Below, in pieces: positions 22,657-34,559 of a stretch of DNA of 64,000 nucleotides. The notes under the pieces are model-generated. The model worked only from the letters and a program-made list of their open reading frames with translations. It did no database searches and was not told the DNA's origin. The DNA is taken from the NCBI GenBank assembly GCA_027596075.1, contig JADGJC010000150.1, forward strand, positions 31,830 through 95,829, in the 5' to 3' direction. Position numbers and translations under genes: made by a program. Source of the stretch: Rhizophlyctis rosea. Taxonomy: Eukaryota > Chytridiomycota > Chytridiomycetes > Rhizophlyctidales > Rhizophlyctidaceae. The first letter of the stretch is position 1. The number at the start of each line of letters is the position of its first letter.

Positions 22657-25600
22657 CTACTCCTCAAATTTCCCCTCCAACTGCAACGTCAAACACTTAC
22701 TACTCCCCTCATCCTGATCCCGATAGATGCCCACAAGCGCCTCGGCCCTCTCATAAAACGTATTCTTCAAACTGATCACAATGAACTGGAACGATTCGCT
22801 CGCGTTCCTCCGGATATACTCTGCCACCTTTGCCACATTCGTGTTGTCCAATGCCGCGTCAACTTCGTCCAGGACGAAGAAGGGCGCCGGTTGGTAAGAG
22901 TGGATGGCGAAGAGAAGGGCGAGGGCTGCGACGGTTTTCTCGCCTCCGGAAAGCTGCTCCATTTCCCGGAAGCGTTTGCCGGGTGGCATGGCGTGGAATT
23001 TGACGCCGGAGTTGTAGGGTTCCTATTGACAATCGGAAAGTGTCAGCTTCAACTAAGGCTAGCCTTGGTGGATGCGGCCTCCGTACCTCACTGTCTTCCA
23101 AGTTCAAGTACGCCTGGCCACCAGTGGGGAACACTTTCGACTTCGTCAGGTCCTTGTAGATGGAACTGATCTTCTCTGCGATATGTGTGTATGCATCATA
23201 GAACGTATCGTAACTGATCAAACGATTAGTCAACCTTGGGTCCGGAATGTCAAGTGAGATGACCAAATTCTTACCGCCTCTGCTTGACGGAGTTGAATGC
23301 ATCCTTTGCCGACTTGGCCTCTTTCCGGGCATTGTCAAACTCTTCCGCAGTTGCACGCAGCTTGGTTTCGACTTCGCCCAATCTATGCAATCATCGTCAA
23401 TTATCGGAAAAGGAATAAGAACCCACATATGATGATGCATACTTGTCCACAGCCCTCATGTTCGGCGCCATCTTCTCAATGTCGCTCGTCATGCTCTTGA
23501 TCTTATCTTGGAACCTGGCATCCATCTCGGTGGACCCGTCCTGCATTATAAGATGTCAATATGTACACCACATAAGATCGGATATCCATCACGCACCTGC
23601 TGCTCATCCTTCTTCAATTCAGAGAAATCAACCGCTATGCCCTTCAATCTTTCCCTCGATTGACTCTGCGATTGACTGGTCTCATTGTCTACGTCCTCCG
23701 TATCAGCACCCAAAGCTTCCTCAATCTCCTCAAGAGTAATGTCTGCAATCACGCCGTCCTCAAGCGGAAGGTCAATCTCTTCCAAGCGGCATCTCCTGAA
23801 AATGGAGAACCGTTCCGCACAGTGTTTCTCAATCTCGCTTTCCTACGAGGGAACAAAGAGCGGATTTAGAAATTCATGCATCAAATCGGACCACCACGGC
23901 GCAATCACTCGTGCCCATACCTTTGCGCTGATAGCTTTGTTTCTGCCCTCAATCTCCTTGTTCAACTTCGAGACCTCCTTCTTCGCCTTCGTCACATCCT
24001 CATTCTTCTGTTCCAACTCCTCCTTGAGTGCATCGATATCCTCTTGAATCTTCTCAATTTCGCTCTGCAACTCCGCACTGGATTCTTCGAACGCTTTCCT
24101 CTCCTTTTCAAGCTCTTTCACGGCCTTTCTGTCAGTTTTGATGGCGGCCTCGAGTTTGGCGATGCGCTCAGCCGTTTCTGACGCTCGTTGCTGCTCGAAT
24201 TGAATTCTGATGGATCGCTATTTAGCACAACGCACATATGCACATATGCATTGAGTCATAAAGATACCCACTGCTGGTCTACTCTAGCGATCTGTGTGGT
24301 GTATTCCATACGACGGTTTGCAACCTCCTGCGTAACCTTCATGTGCCGGTCCTCATATTCGCGAATGTTCGCCACACCGATCCTGCGGCAAAAGGCAGCG
24401 AACACGCCGTTCTCAACCTCCTTTATCTTAGCATCGGCCGCATCCATCCTTCGCTGAGCGTCCGTCAATGCAGTCTCCAGCTGCAATTTAAACGCACTCA
24501 TCAACAATATGTTTATACACGCATACGACGTAAAACGACTCACCTGACGAATCTCAGAAGTCAGCCTCTCGATCTCCTCTCCCAAATGCTGAAGCTCCTT
24601 CTCTCTTCCTTCCAATTTTCGATTGGTTGTAGTCTGCACATCGTCATCAGTCATCGTTCACTTCGATGAACAAAGCTAACATACCAGATCGTCACGCTTG
24701 TTCCTGAGAGCTGCTTCCAGCTTGTTGATTTTGTCTCTGATCAGATCGTCGTGAGGAAGTGCCCTCTTCTGCCTGGACAGCTCGGACACCTGCGTGACGA
24801 GCAGATCCCGAGTCTTCCTCATCGCTGCATATCAAGATTTTAGTACGTGGTTTCAAGAACAGCGCCTTGCATACATACAGTCGATCTCCTTTTCCTCCCA
24901 CCGTCGAGCACCCTTCGGTCCGTCGCCATATGTACCACCAGTGATCATACCCGTCTTGTGGATAATAGTTCCATCCAAGCTGACAGCTGCAAAACGGATC
25001 AACGTCTCTTTCAACCTTCATCACACATACTAAAGTTACCTTTCACTTCCTGCCTCTTCTCGTAGACAATATGTCGTGCAATCTCATTGGTATCGCACAC
25101 AAGGGCATTGTTGCAGGCGTACTCCAATGCGCGCTGGTACTGATCGTCGTATTGGATGACATCAATAGCAAGACGTGCTCCTTTCACATAGTTGCGGAAT
25201 TTCTCAGCGATGGGTTTCACCACAAGGTTATCAAGTGGAAGGAACGTAGCATGCCCCGAGCGTTGTTCGCGCATGTACTACATACACAAGTCAATGCAAA
25301 TATTGGGGCGTCAACATCGCTATTGTTCCCACCTGGATGCAGTCGATAGCCGTCCTTTCCGTATCGACGACCACAGAGTCCATGTTCTTGCCGAGAATGG
25401 TTGATACGGCCAGATTGTACTTCTGCTGGGTTGGCTTGATGAGGTCGAACATGCGCCCGTGCACTCCTGTGACATGATTATGTCAATATCAGCACGCCCC
25501 AGACAAGTATTTCTCACGGATACCATACCAGGGTAGATGCGCCTGAGAGTATCTAGAGTCTCCTTGAACCTTGTCTCTCGCTCACTCTCACTCCTATCTA

Positions 25601-27785
25601 CTCTCGCCATTGTCAACTTATTTTGAATATCCATGAGCCTTTCATTCATTTCATTTTCCGTTTGCCTAGGAAAGGACAAATAAGAAGAGATATCAATTCG
25701 ATCATGTTCACCACGCTACATACTGCAGTCTCCTGTGCTCCGCCTCGGACGTCTGCAGCTCTTGCCGGGCCTTGTTGAGCTCTTCAGTCAATTCTTCCAC
25801 TTCTTCTGTGATCTGAATTTGCGCACAATGAGGAACCAGTTTGGTGCCGGTAACGGATGAGTGGCGTACCTTGCGCTTGCGCGTCTCCAGCACGCTTTGA
25901 TCATCCGATATTGATGACTCGCGCGCTTGCGCATTCTTCAATTCTTCCTCCAGCCGCGATTTTTTGTCTGTGTCGATCTTCACTTGACGCTGAAGATTGG
26001 TCCACTCCTGCTTTTCAGCAAAAGTCTTGCTTCCAACGTCTTCTTTCCTGCAGGCGTTCATGGTGAGTTAGATATCACCAATCTAACCGCGTCTGTACAC
26101 TTACTGTGCGTTGTATTCCGCAAGAGCAGCTTCATCGAGTGCCGGACCCTGGTTTGCTGATCGTTCTCGGACGCTTTCTGGACCTCAATTAGCGCATGCT
26201 TTTAGACTGTTGACGACCACCACGCACCTTCGTAATTATCCGATGCCTTTTGCAATTTAGAACGGTCTTTCTCCAAAGATTCAACACTCTTTGTCTGCAT
26301 GGAGGACGTTAGAAAGCGCAATTTGAATTCGAGCGATATATAAGTCCCAACCTGTCGAGCAAGTTCCTTCTGTGTTTGCGCCAGATTCTCCTCTGCCGTG
26401 GTGAGTTTCCTGTTGCTATGCTTCAACCTTTCCTCCTTTTTAAGTAGCTCCGGTTTCTGATATTTCTTAGTAAGCACTCGACTTGACGCGCCTGGAACAC
26501 CATCGGGCTTACCCGCTCATCCATTTCCTTCGACTTATCCTTGAGTCTCTTCTCATGACGCATCAGCTCCTTATTTGTCTTCGCCTGCTGCTTCTTCGCC
26601 GCCTTGAGCTCATTCTCAAGCACCGTCTGTATATTCCAGGGCGATTGTCAGAATGTGGGTCTACATGACGAGATAACGATGCTTGTTGATACTTGCCATT
26701 CGCTCGGTGAAATCTTCAGAAGAGTTCTTCTCATTTACCAGTTCTGCCTCGAGCGTTTCGATGTTTTGATCAATATGGTAAAGCTTCCACAGCAGATGGT
26801 GCATGATCACGCCGTCCTGTTATAATATCTACCGTTAAGGGCAGCCGTCTCATACTTCAACACAAAAAGGAAAGTATACCCTCTGCTGCAACAAATTCTC
26901 ATAACGCTCCGCCTCCTCCTTCTGCTCTCTGAATTGTTTCATCTCGGCGGTTATTCCACGTTTTTTGTTGAAGTTGTGAGCAGACGTTTCCGTCGCTTTT
27001 TCTTGCTCTTCCTTCAAGCGGTCGTATTCAGCTTTTAAGTCGAGCGATCTGGGATCAAAAGGAATTTGGTTCAAATGTCCTTTATGAAGCTGCCGGGGAC
27101 GAGCAATTACCCGCTGATTTGCTCAATCAAGCGCGTGAGGTCCTTTGGTTGTTGTGAAGCGATAGTTTCAACATCACCCTAATTCAGTGTTGAGTACCAC
27201 GACGCCAGTCGCTCGAGTCAATGTGTGTCAAACCTGGAAGACGAGAAAATTCCTCGCTTTGATGAGAATGTTTTCTTTTTCCAAAGCTTTGCTGTACTCG
27301 GCATATGTCACGACTTTGTTGTTGATTTTGTATTCACTCGACCCTGTGCCGGTCACACTGAAAGTGGCGTTAGGAGCCACTCAATCAACACACTTTGTAC
27401 TTCCCAACTACGAACGTTCTAGTGAACTTCAACTCCTCCTCGTCCGCCTTCTCGTACACCGCCATAACATATGCCCGTTTCGGCAGTGCACCCGCTTCGT
27501 CCTGCGTCTGTCCCGTATGGTATATCAGGTCTTTCAATTGCGAAGACCGAAGCTGACTGGACTTGACACCCAGCACGAAGCTGATAGCGTCCATGAGATT
27601 GGATTTTCCTGAAACATACAACTATTTACTTCAGCGTTTGTAAACAAAGGCGATCGCCCAGCACCCTAAACCCCACCTGAACCATTTGGACCGATAACTG
27701 ATGTGAAGTTGTGAAACGGCCCTATTGTTTGTCGTCCTTTGTAGGACTTGAAGTTCTCCACTTCGAGGCGTACCAGCCTGCCCAT
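22657..27785 (-). CDS. SMC1: Cohesin ATPase subunit SMC1
   Basis: Structural maintenance of chromosomes protein 1, which with SMC3 forms the cohesin ring. The gene is cut into roughly twenty short exons on the minus strand, start ATG at 27783-27785, stop at 22657. The N-terminal head begins [20 protein letters not shown]. Walker A GPNGSGKSN is split by an intron between the exons ending about 27678 and starting about 27610. Long coiled coils flank the hinge, which is encoded around 25011-25274 ([16 protein letters not shown]..). The C-terminal head has signature QLSGGEKT and Walker [16 protein letters not shown] at about 22800-22950. [17 protein letters not shown] and LVGIYRDQ are typical of SMC1 rather than SMC2-6. 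I did not resolve every exon boundary. Confidence 0.95.
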
Positions 27786-28009
27786 TTTGGCTAAAAGGGT
27801 TTGCTGGTAAGAAGAAGATCAGGAGCCCAGTGCAGAACGGAAACTTTGTGTGGGAAAGTCGTTGGAGCCTTCAAGGCCGCAGTTGTCTGTACGAAGTCCA
27901 GACTCATTTTATCTATAATTGGACAGATGAGATTGGCACAACTGGTGTCCAATCCAAGCCACACGCAATGTCCCTCAAATGATTGTCGAACGCGTTCCAT
28001 GTATCGCCG

Positions 28010-28181
28010 AGTTGATAGTGCAGCTGGTAAAGACGGCATACAATAGCCACTGCGTTGTGCAATAACAACCACTGGTTGGGTGTTCGATTCCCGGATCGGG
28101 CACTTCCTCACACCTCGGCACTGGGCGGCCGATCCCGTTACCTCCTCCTGAATAAGGAGGGATGGCCGGGGTGCCCTTTTG
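28010..28181 (+). ncRNA. Candidate Pol III-transcribed structured RNA or tRNA-derived element
   Basis: A perfect A-box match TAGTGCAGCTGG (28016-28027) is followed 52 bases later by a B-box-like TGTTCGATTCC (28080-28090) and by a TTTT terminator (28177-28180). The 3' part can fold: GGGCAC (28098-28103) with GTGCCC (28171-28176), enclosing CGGCC-ATCCC (28126-28136) against GGGAT-GGCCG and a CCTCCT/AGGAGG hairpin (28141-28160). The 5' part does not fold as a normal tRNA; acceptor and T stems have several mismatches. It lies just upstream of SMC1 on the opposite strand. It may be a lineage-specific small RNA or a SINE copy. Confidence 0.35.
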
Positions 28182-28565
28182 TTATCTGTGACTATTTATC
28201 GAACCTTCACACCTCCAGCATTTTACTGTGGATGCCATTGACGAAGTGAACAATGTAAACAGCTGCATGCGCAAGATAGCCAAGCTGGATGGTGGGAGCT
28301 CCCTGAGCGTAGTCCTGTCGACCTCACGAGCACCATAATGGATCTCAGCAGCAATGCTTGCATCACCCTCCTACTTTGCTATATTGATCATTTCCTGCCA
28401 AAAGTGGGCGTTCGCTACTCACCTCCTGAATCTGTTTGAGTCTTACTGGTCAGGAGTTCGCGCAGAAGTTCGCGCATATGCCCCCAATGAATGGAAGTCA
28501 ACACTCTGATCACATGCAAAAAGGATACATTCGCAATCAATACGACACCTGTTCTCATTTTATCC

Positions 28566-29000
28566 TCAAATCAACGCAACATCCCTTAACTCCCACAAAG
28601 CCGGCACCCAAGTAGCAGCCAACACAACATCCATAACCGCACTAGCCCCCGCCTCCTTCGCAACAACCTCCACCTTCCGCTGCACCACAAACCGATACAC
28701 AAACAACGCCCCATGCACCACCAAAGCCGCAACGCTCCACCTCTTCTGGAACACTACATCCTTTGAACTTCCCGCTACACCTAAAAATATGCCGATAGAC
28801 GTCACCAGTACACCAATCATTCGTTCGGAAGCTCGGACTTGCGCAGCTTGTGGCCCGGTGAGAAGTTTATCGGCATTTGTGGATCCGTGTGCTGCGCGGG
28901 CGATTGCGTCGAGGCGGAAGATCATGGTGCTGCCGAGGGTTATGTTTAGGAGGGATTGGCCGTAGCAGGCGTATGTGAAGTAGGTCCATGTGAGGGGCAT
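28566..29000 (-). CDS. Small four-helix membrane protein (144 aa)
   Basis: Single-exon gene, ATG at 28998-29000. Four hydrophobic segments are visible: YFTYACYGQSLLNITLGSTM, MIGVLVTSIGIFLGVAGSS, WSVAALVVHGALFVYRFVV and VMDVVLAATWVPALWEL. The second and third are joined by a short loop (KDVVFQKR). There is no signal peptide and no catalytic motif. I do not recognise the family. The sense strand changes from C-rich at the 5' half to G-rich at the 3' half, as in neighbouring genes. It is divergent from the C2-domain gene about 0.5 kb away. Confidence 0.6.
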   Translation of the reverse strand: MPLTWTYFTYACYGQSLLNITLGSTMIFRLDAIARAAHGSTNADKLLTGPQAAQVRASERMIGVLVTSIGIFLGVAGSSKDVVFQKRWSVAALVVHGALFVYRFVVQRKVEVVAKEAGASAVMDVVLAATWVPALWELRDVALI

Positions 29001-29527
29001 GTTGGGGGAGGATTGGTTTGTAGGTGTTGTGAGGCGATATGTCTTCCCGAGATGTAAAATCGAGTCAAATGGTCGATTCTTTGGTGTGAGCGGGTTTGGG
29101 TGCAGGCTCGGACTGTTAGTGGGGTGGGGACACGCCTGGCTTAGATGATAGACAGTGTTTTCGTCGTCACTCGTTCAATTAATTCCCACTAGAAAGGGTA
29201 GGTAGTTAGGCTGGTCGTGGCTGTGATTGAGAAAGGGGGGCTAGGGGGGGTTGACGTTTGCCTTCTTCGCCGGTGGGAGGGGTGCAGGCTGGGTGGAGAC
29301 GGTGCTACGCGTACCACCCTTGCCCCAAGCCATGCGCAACGCGTTCTGTCGTGCCACAAGATTTGGAGTGCATCCGGGCCAATCGTGGCGTGCTCTTCCC
29401 CAACCATAAACCCCAAAGAGTACAAAACATCTCGCAGCTCCCCCATTCCCCCGACACTACAAAGTCCTTTACATATTCATACCAACCACACCAAACCACT
29501 CTCCCCACCCCTAACCCTTTCAAAAAA

Positions 29528-30255
29528 ATGTCCCGCCCCCGCGCCGTCGTGACAGTAACCATAGTCCGCGGCACCGACCTCCCCCGCATGGACTTCCTCG
29601 GCTCCACCGACGCATTCGTCAAGCTCACCCTCCCACCCACACCCCTCTCCAAAGATTCTCAAGAAGCCAAAACCCAAGTAGCAGACGACGGCAAAAACCC
29701 CGTATGGAACGAGAAGTTTCCCTTCACCGGCATCCTGGGTGGAGAGACCGTGAAGGTTGAAGTTTTTGACGCGGATACGGTGGGGAAGGAGGATCTGATT
29801 GGGACAGCGGAGTTGAAGGTTCCCGCTGTGGATTTGGATACGGAGGTAAGGGTTTATCCTCCGCACCTCTTCCCCTATTTATACCCACCTGGGACCTTTC
29901 GCTTTGTTTACATCTTGCTTTGTTTACAAACAAACTCATCCTGACCCTCGCAACAGCAACTCCTAGACCAATGGATTCCCCTCACGGACACCAAGGGCAA
30001 ACCCGCCGGCAAAATCTTCGTCATCCTCCACTACATCCCCATCACCGTCCTCGAGCACCTCCAAAAGAAGTTTAACAAGCAGACTGCAGACGCAAAGGCC
30101 AAAGTCACCCAATTCGTTGTCAACAAGGTTTGATTTTGCATGTTGCCAGCTGCAATCAACAATTTAGATTGATGATAGACGTTCTTTTGGTTACTCTTTA
30201 GGTGACTGACTACGCCTCTGCCCAAATCAAGGGAGCCGTTGCTGTTGAACCTTGA
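29528..30255 (+). CDS. Single C2-domain protein (180 aa)
   Basis: Exons 29528-29845, 29957-30127 and 30202-30255, all phase 0. The protein is essentially one C2 domain (about residues 5-130) plus a helical tail. The C2 starts VTVTIVRGTDLPRMDFLGSTDAFVKL, with both loop-1 aspartates. Loop 3 is EVFDADTVGKEDLIG, with the expected acidic residues. Calcium-dependent membrane binding is therefore plausible. The segment NPVWNEKFPF is the usual C2 beta-4 motif, and QLLDQWIPLTD is the C-terminal strand. The tail (LEHLQKKFNKQTADAKAKVTQ) is amphipathic. No other domain is present, as in small fungal or plant C2 proteins of membrane traffic or stress responses. Confidence 0.85.
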
Positions 30256-30649
30256 TGACATTTCACAATGTTTTTCATTGAAATACCCTGAGGCTTCGTA
30301 CATAAAACTGGTTGGCGAGACATCCAATAGATTGCCATCGCACTGAAGTGAGACATGTATGCTTATGCCAAACAATGACAGCCAAGAGAATCTGCCAACC
30401 CGCAAATCTTATGTCTGACTGTATGCGCTCCTTTGTGAGAGAGATGGATCCATTGGCACTTTGACATTGAGAATTGCTGCATGCACACATCTTTATATCC
30501 AAGGACTACTGATCATGGGATGAACTCAGATATGAGGCTCACGGCACAAGCGTTTACATGATTTATATTGCACTGCAGCACCCTTTGCTGACGACTTTTT
30601 CAAGGAAAACTATGAACATCATTTACACAGAATCAGACCCAGAAAACCA

Positions 30650-31771
30650 TTACTTCCTTCCCTTGGGGTTAGGAGCATCAGGCAAGCCAGGGATACCGGT
30701 GGGCTGGGGACCAACCGAAGACGACCCAGTGGCCTCATCGTAGGCAGGCAAAGCACTCTCGTTGTCCAAAAGAGGAGCGGGAGCTTCACCACCAACGGGA
30801 ATGGCAAGGTAGACATAGGCCTCCCCGCCGTACTTCTCGGGATGGTCGCGGAGGTCTTGGTAGAAGGACCACACGGCGAATCCGAAGTAAATCTACGAAA
30901 CACCAATACGAATTAGTAACGTAGATTATTACATTCATCACCCCCCACCACCATGCACACTTACGGAAACGAGGGCATTGATAAGAAGAACACCGATGAT
31001 GATCCCAGCGAAAGTGTTGATGAGGGCCGCACAGTCTACCTGCTCGTCCGCAGGAGCCTCACGGTTCTTTTCGTTGCAGTTGTCAATCAATGGTTGCCTT
31101 CCGAATGCCGCAACCGCCATGATCACGGCAGAGAAGAGAGCACCAAAAGCGACACGGATCCATTGGTAAATGGCAAAGACTTTGACGTGCTTGACGTTGT
31201 TCTGTGAAAGAAGTATCGAGTAAGTCACCCATGCTGTGGCCGTGTCATTTGAGCTTCCCCTCATCCTGAATGGTTGCAGACAGAGATAGGGTTCTCTCCA
31301 TCCCGTTCACGCATGAATTGCCCTCTGAACCAAAAAACAACTTTGCAGCTCATCTCGCCTTTCCGTCACCTCCTCCCTTCCAGCAGTCTGTCAAAGCGTA
31401 CCTTCCAAGCGCCGAAGAATCCAAAACCGACCAAGATCAAGTCGAGCAACGTGAAGAGACCAGGGCTGCTGGGGATGTTGACATCGGAGTGCTTGCTCAA
31501 AAGAGCCGTGATGGTAGTGCCGAACAGGCTAAGGATGCCACCCAACTGCATCGACAAAAGTAAGTTTTGCTAAGTAAGCCAGGATTGCGAATATGACTGG
31601 CTCCTGCCGACATACCAAGGACCAGCCTGTCAAGATGAGGACGCCGGTTCTCAAGCCTAAAAAAGGAGATTGCCATGTGAATTTTCGTCATATGTGCGCA
31701 ACAAGGCGAGCAGTCCTGCAACGATTTCACCACTTACTGAAGCAGCAACAGCAATTCCGAAGTACTGCCAT
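30650..31771 (-). CDS. LAPTM-like four-helix membrane protein with an LPxY motif (232 aa)
   Basis: Five exons in transcription order: 31771-31738, 31656-31616, 31545-31402, 31201-30965, 30892-30650; all junctions keep frame. It begins MAVLRNCCCCFSLRTGVLI. A CCCC cluster directly before the first helix resembles the Cys-rich N-terminus of LAPTM4/5 lysosomal proteins and could be palmitoylated. Helices: TM1 at the start, TM2 FTLLDLILVGFGFFGAW, TM3 WIRVAFGALFSAVIMAVAAF, TM4 LINTFAGIIIGVLLINALVSI. The cytosolic tail contains LPAYDE. LPxY is a known Rsp5/Nedd4 WW-domain ligand, and LAPTM proteins use PY motifs in this way. Endosome or vacuole sorting is inferred. Fungal tetraspanning proteins of this shape are otherwise uncharacterised. 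Confidence 0.7.
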
Positions 31772-32474
31772 GGTTTGTTTGAGTTTGAGCAATAGGAAGG
31801 AGCTGAGGTCTGCTGCAGAAGATCAAAGGTAGGTTGAGTTTTGCACAAGGCTGGCGTTCTGGTGCTTGATCTACTTACCGGAATATAGCACAAGGTTTTT
31901 ACGAGATTAGGTTAGAGAGGGAGGAATGGGGTTTGTGTGGGAAAGCGTGTCTTCAATAAAAACCCGGACGTGGTCCAACCGCAGTGGCCGTGGAGTTCCC
32001 CATCAGTTTCTCATCCAGAAGGTTGGCACTGGTGGCACAGCGTGACCCGGGCGTGTCTTCCAACCCGAAACACAAGGCTGTGCCCGATAATGTAAGCAAA
32101 TTATCATGTGATTAGCAGCCACCTCAATGCCGTCCGGATTGACTGGACAGCCTTCGTTCCATGCACACTGCTCTCTGGCTCTCTGCATCTCTGCATCTCT
32201 GGACGGCTGGACAGCCTCAGACTCAACTGCCTCACTTGCAAACTTTCCCACACAGCCGCATTGAGAAAAAATTCCACGTGTATACTCGACTGGTGTGAAA
32301 CACCAGCATCACCCATATGTGAAGACAGCGAAAGACAGATAGGCATAGAAGATACCTCTGATCCCCATCCACTCATCGATGTCACTGACAGCCAGTGCAC
32401 ATCTCACCAACAAACAACACGCGACCTCTCCAGCCAACTCCATCCCGACAAACCGCCCCAACCACCTATACAAT

Positions 32475-33966
32475 ATGGACCAACCACCCTTCACCTTCCA
32501 CGTCCCACAAACACCCTCCTTCCACTCCCGTCCACACCCAAACCCTTCCTCATTCGCAACACCATCCGCCGCCGCACACCAACCACCAGCAACAGCAACA
32601 GCAGCAACACCAGGTCACCTATCTCACATCCCGGTCGCTTGTCAACCCCTCGAAGACCTCCGCGCTTCCTGTGCTGCTTTCTTGCCAAAATTTGAGGCTT
32701 GGACGAGACAAAAACGGATGGAAATTGATGAACGCCGTGCTGATCATTTGAGGAAGTGTGATGATTTGAGAGGTTAGTATGGGAGGACGCCATACTGGGA
32801 GATGGTTGCTAGGAACGGGGTGGCGGATGATAGGTGATGGATTGTTATGCGATGGCCGATGAGTGATAAGGGACTCATTTAGAGTGATGGATGTGAAGGG
32901 CTGTAAGAGAATGAATGGCTGCATGGATTTCGACCGTTGGATTTGGGGCCTTTTGAAGAGCTGAGAGTCAATCACTATTGATCTTTGAGGCATATGATAC
33001 GTTAGCAGTACCGACATGGACAGTCATTAATCCATATTCCTCTATCACAGAAACGGAAGCGCAATTGAGGAAGCAAATCGAAGCATTCAAAAACAAGGAA
33101 AACGAGCTACAACTTGGTAAGTCGGACGAGTAACATTCATGTCCACCTGAATATCACATTCAAATATCCTGATCCCACATCAGTATGCGAAAAGGAACGC
33201 CAAGAAGCAACCACTCTGGAAACGGAAGTAGCAGAACTCAAATCCCAAAAAGAAGACCAGGAGGCATCCCGTGTGGATCTGGAGGGACGTATCAGGGCGG
33301 TGACGGCGGAGATTGCTCGGCACAAGGAAGGTGTGTGTTGGGTGTTGGCTTCGAAAAGGCTTGGTTCGTACGCTTCCAAAACGTCTGAAATTCACTCTCG
33401 ACCCCTCTCGTACCCATCAGACCTCCGAAGAAGACGTGAAGCACGACAATCACAACAAGCGAGAGATCGACCTGAACTGGAGTTGTACCGGGACAAGCTC
33501 GCGCTGGAGATTATCGGCATTCACAGTGAGTGATCGTTGTTGAACAACACCGGGTTCAGTTTTGTGAGATTTTTGAGCCATCTTACACATTTCACTTACC
33601 GGCCATCTCCATCGCCACAGCCGACCTCCTTGAATTCAAATTCACTCACATCAACGAACACCGCTGGGAGGAGGTTTACTCCTTCAGTTTGGATGTCAGC
33701 AAGAAGGAGTACAAAGGTATAGTACTGGCGGAAGGGCGGAGAAGGAACCGCTACGGGTTTTAAGGGTCAACTCAATGCACTTGAAATATTGACAACCCTC
33801 ATCCTTTGCTCACACTACAGTCACGGCCTGCTCACCGAAGATCGCTGAACTGGACCGACTGGTCAAGTGGCTGAACGACACGAGGGACTTTTACACATTT
33901 TTGAAGTGCATGCGGAAGGCGTTTACGGATTATGCAAAGACTTTGCCCAAGGTCTTGGGGGTTTGA
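32475..33966 (+). CDS. SPC25: Kinetochore protein SPC25 (NDC80 complex)
   Basis: Component of the four-subunit NDC80 complex that attaches kinetochores to spindle microtubules. Six exons (32475-32772, 33051-33116, 33184-33330, 33421-33525, 33621-33716, 33821-33966) give 285 aa. A proline/alanine-rich leader (to about residue 55) precedes a long coiled coil. The C-terminal globular domain starts LLEFKFTHINEHRWEEVYSF and ends with NDTRDFYTFLKCMRKAF, matching the diagnostic SPC25 'lN.t.dl..FlkrmR.aF' end. All five introns fall after the first base of a codon (phase 1). The leader is longer than in animals (human about 224 aa). Confidence 0.88.
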
Positions 33967-34559
33967 GTTTGAGAGGGTGGGTTGGTGGCGTTGGGGACTT
34001 TTTGTTTCGGGTGGGGGCAAACGTTGTGAACGTGCTGAGTGTGTGTAAAAAGTTCCGAATACCCCGTAATGTTATTATGTTTGTCATTCGTCGGGCGGCT
34101 TCGGTGCTGTGAGATTAAAGGGGATGCATCATTCCAAAGCATGGAGTTGTTCGCACGCTTCAATACCAGAGACTATCAAAATCATAGCACAAAACAACAT
34201 CTGACCAACAAGAAGTCCTATTATCAATACCGTTACAAACACAACCCAAACAAAACAAACGATACGAAAACAAAAATTAACAACACAGAAAGAAATCCGC
34301 CAACAAACGGAGTAATCCTATCATATATACAACCACAACCAATTCAAAAAAACAAGAGAACAAAAGAACCGACGTAAACTAACCGAAGCCCCAAAGAGAA
34401 AACAAGGAAAAAAAACACCCGCAGGTATCCCTAAATCTCACAACCACAAAACAAAGAAGGAAAAGAAAAACACAAACTTGGTATCATCTAAAAGCCCTAA
34501 TCCCACCCCCAGACTACCCGTCGAAGATAACAGAAAGGACAAATAAGGAAAACAAGAAA
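33967..34559. other. Convergent spacer between SPC25 and velvet gene 1
   Basis: A-rich (34180-34560), with no supportable gene; the two genes' 3' UTRs and poly(A) sites must lie here. Confidence 0.55.
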
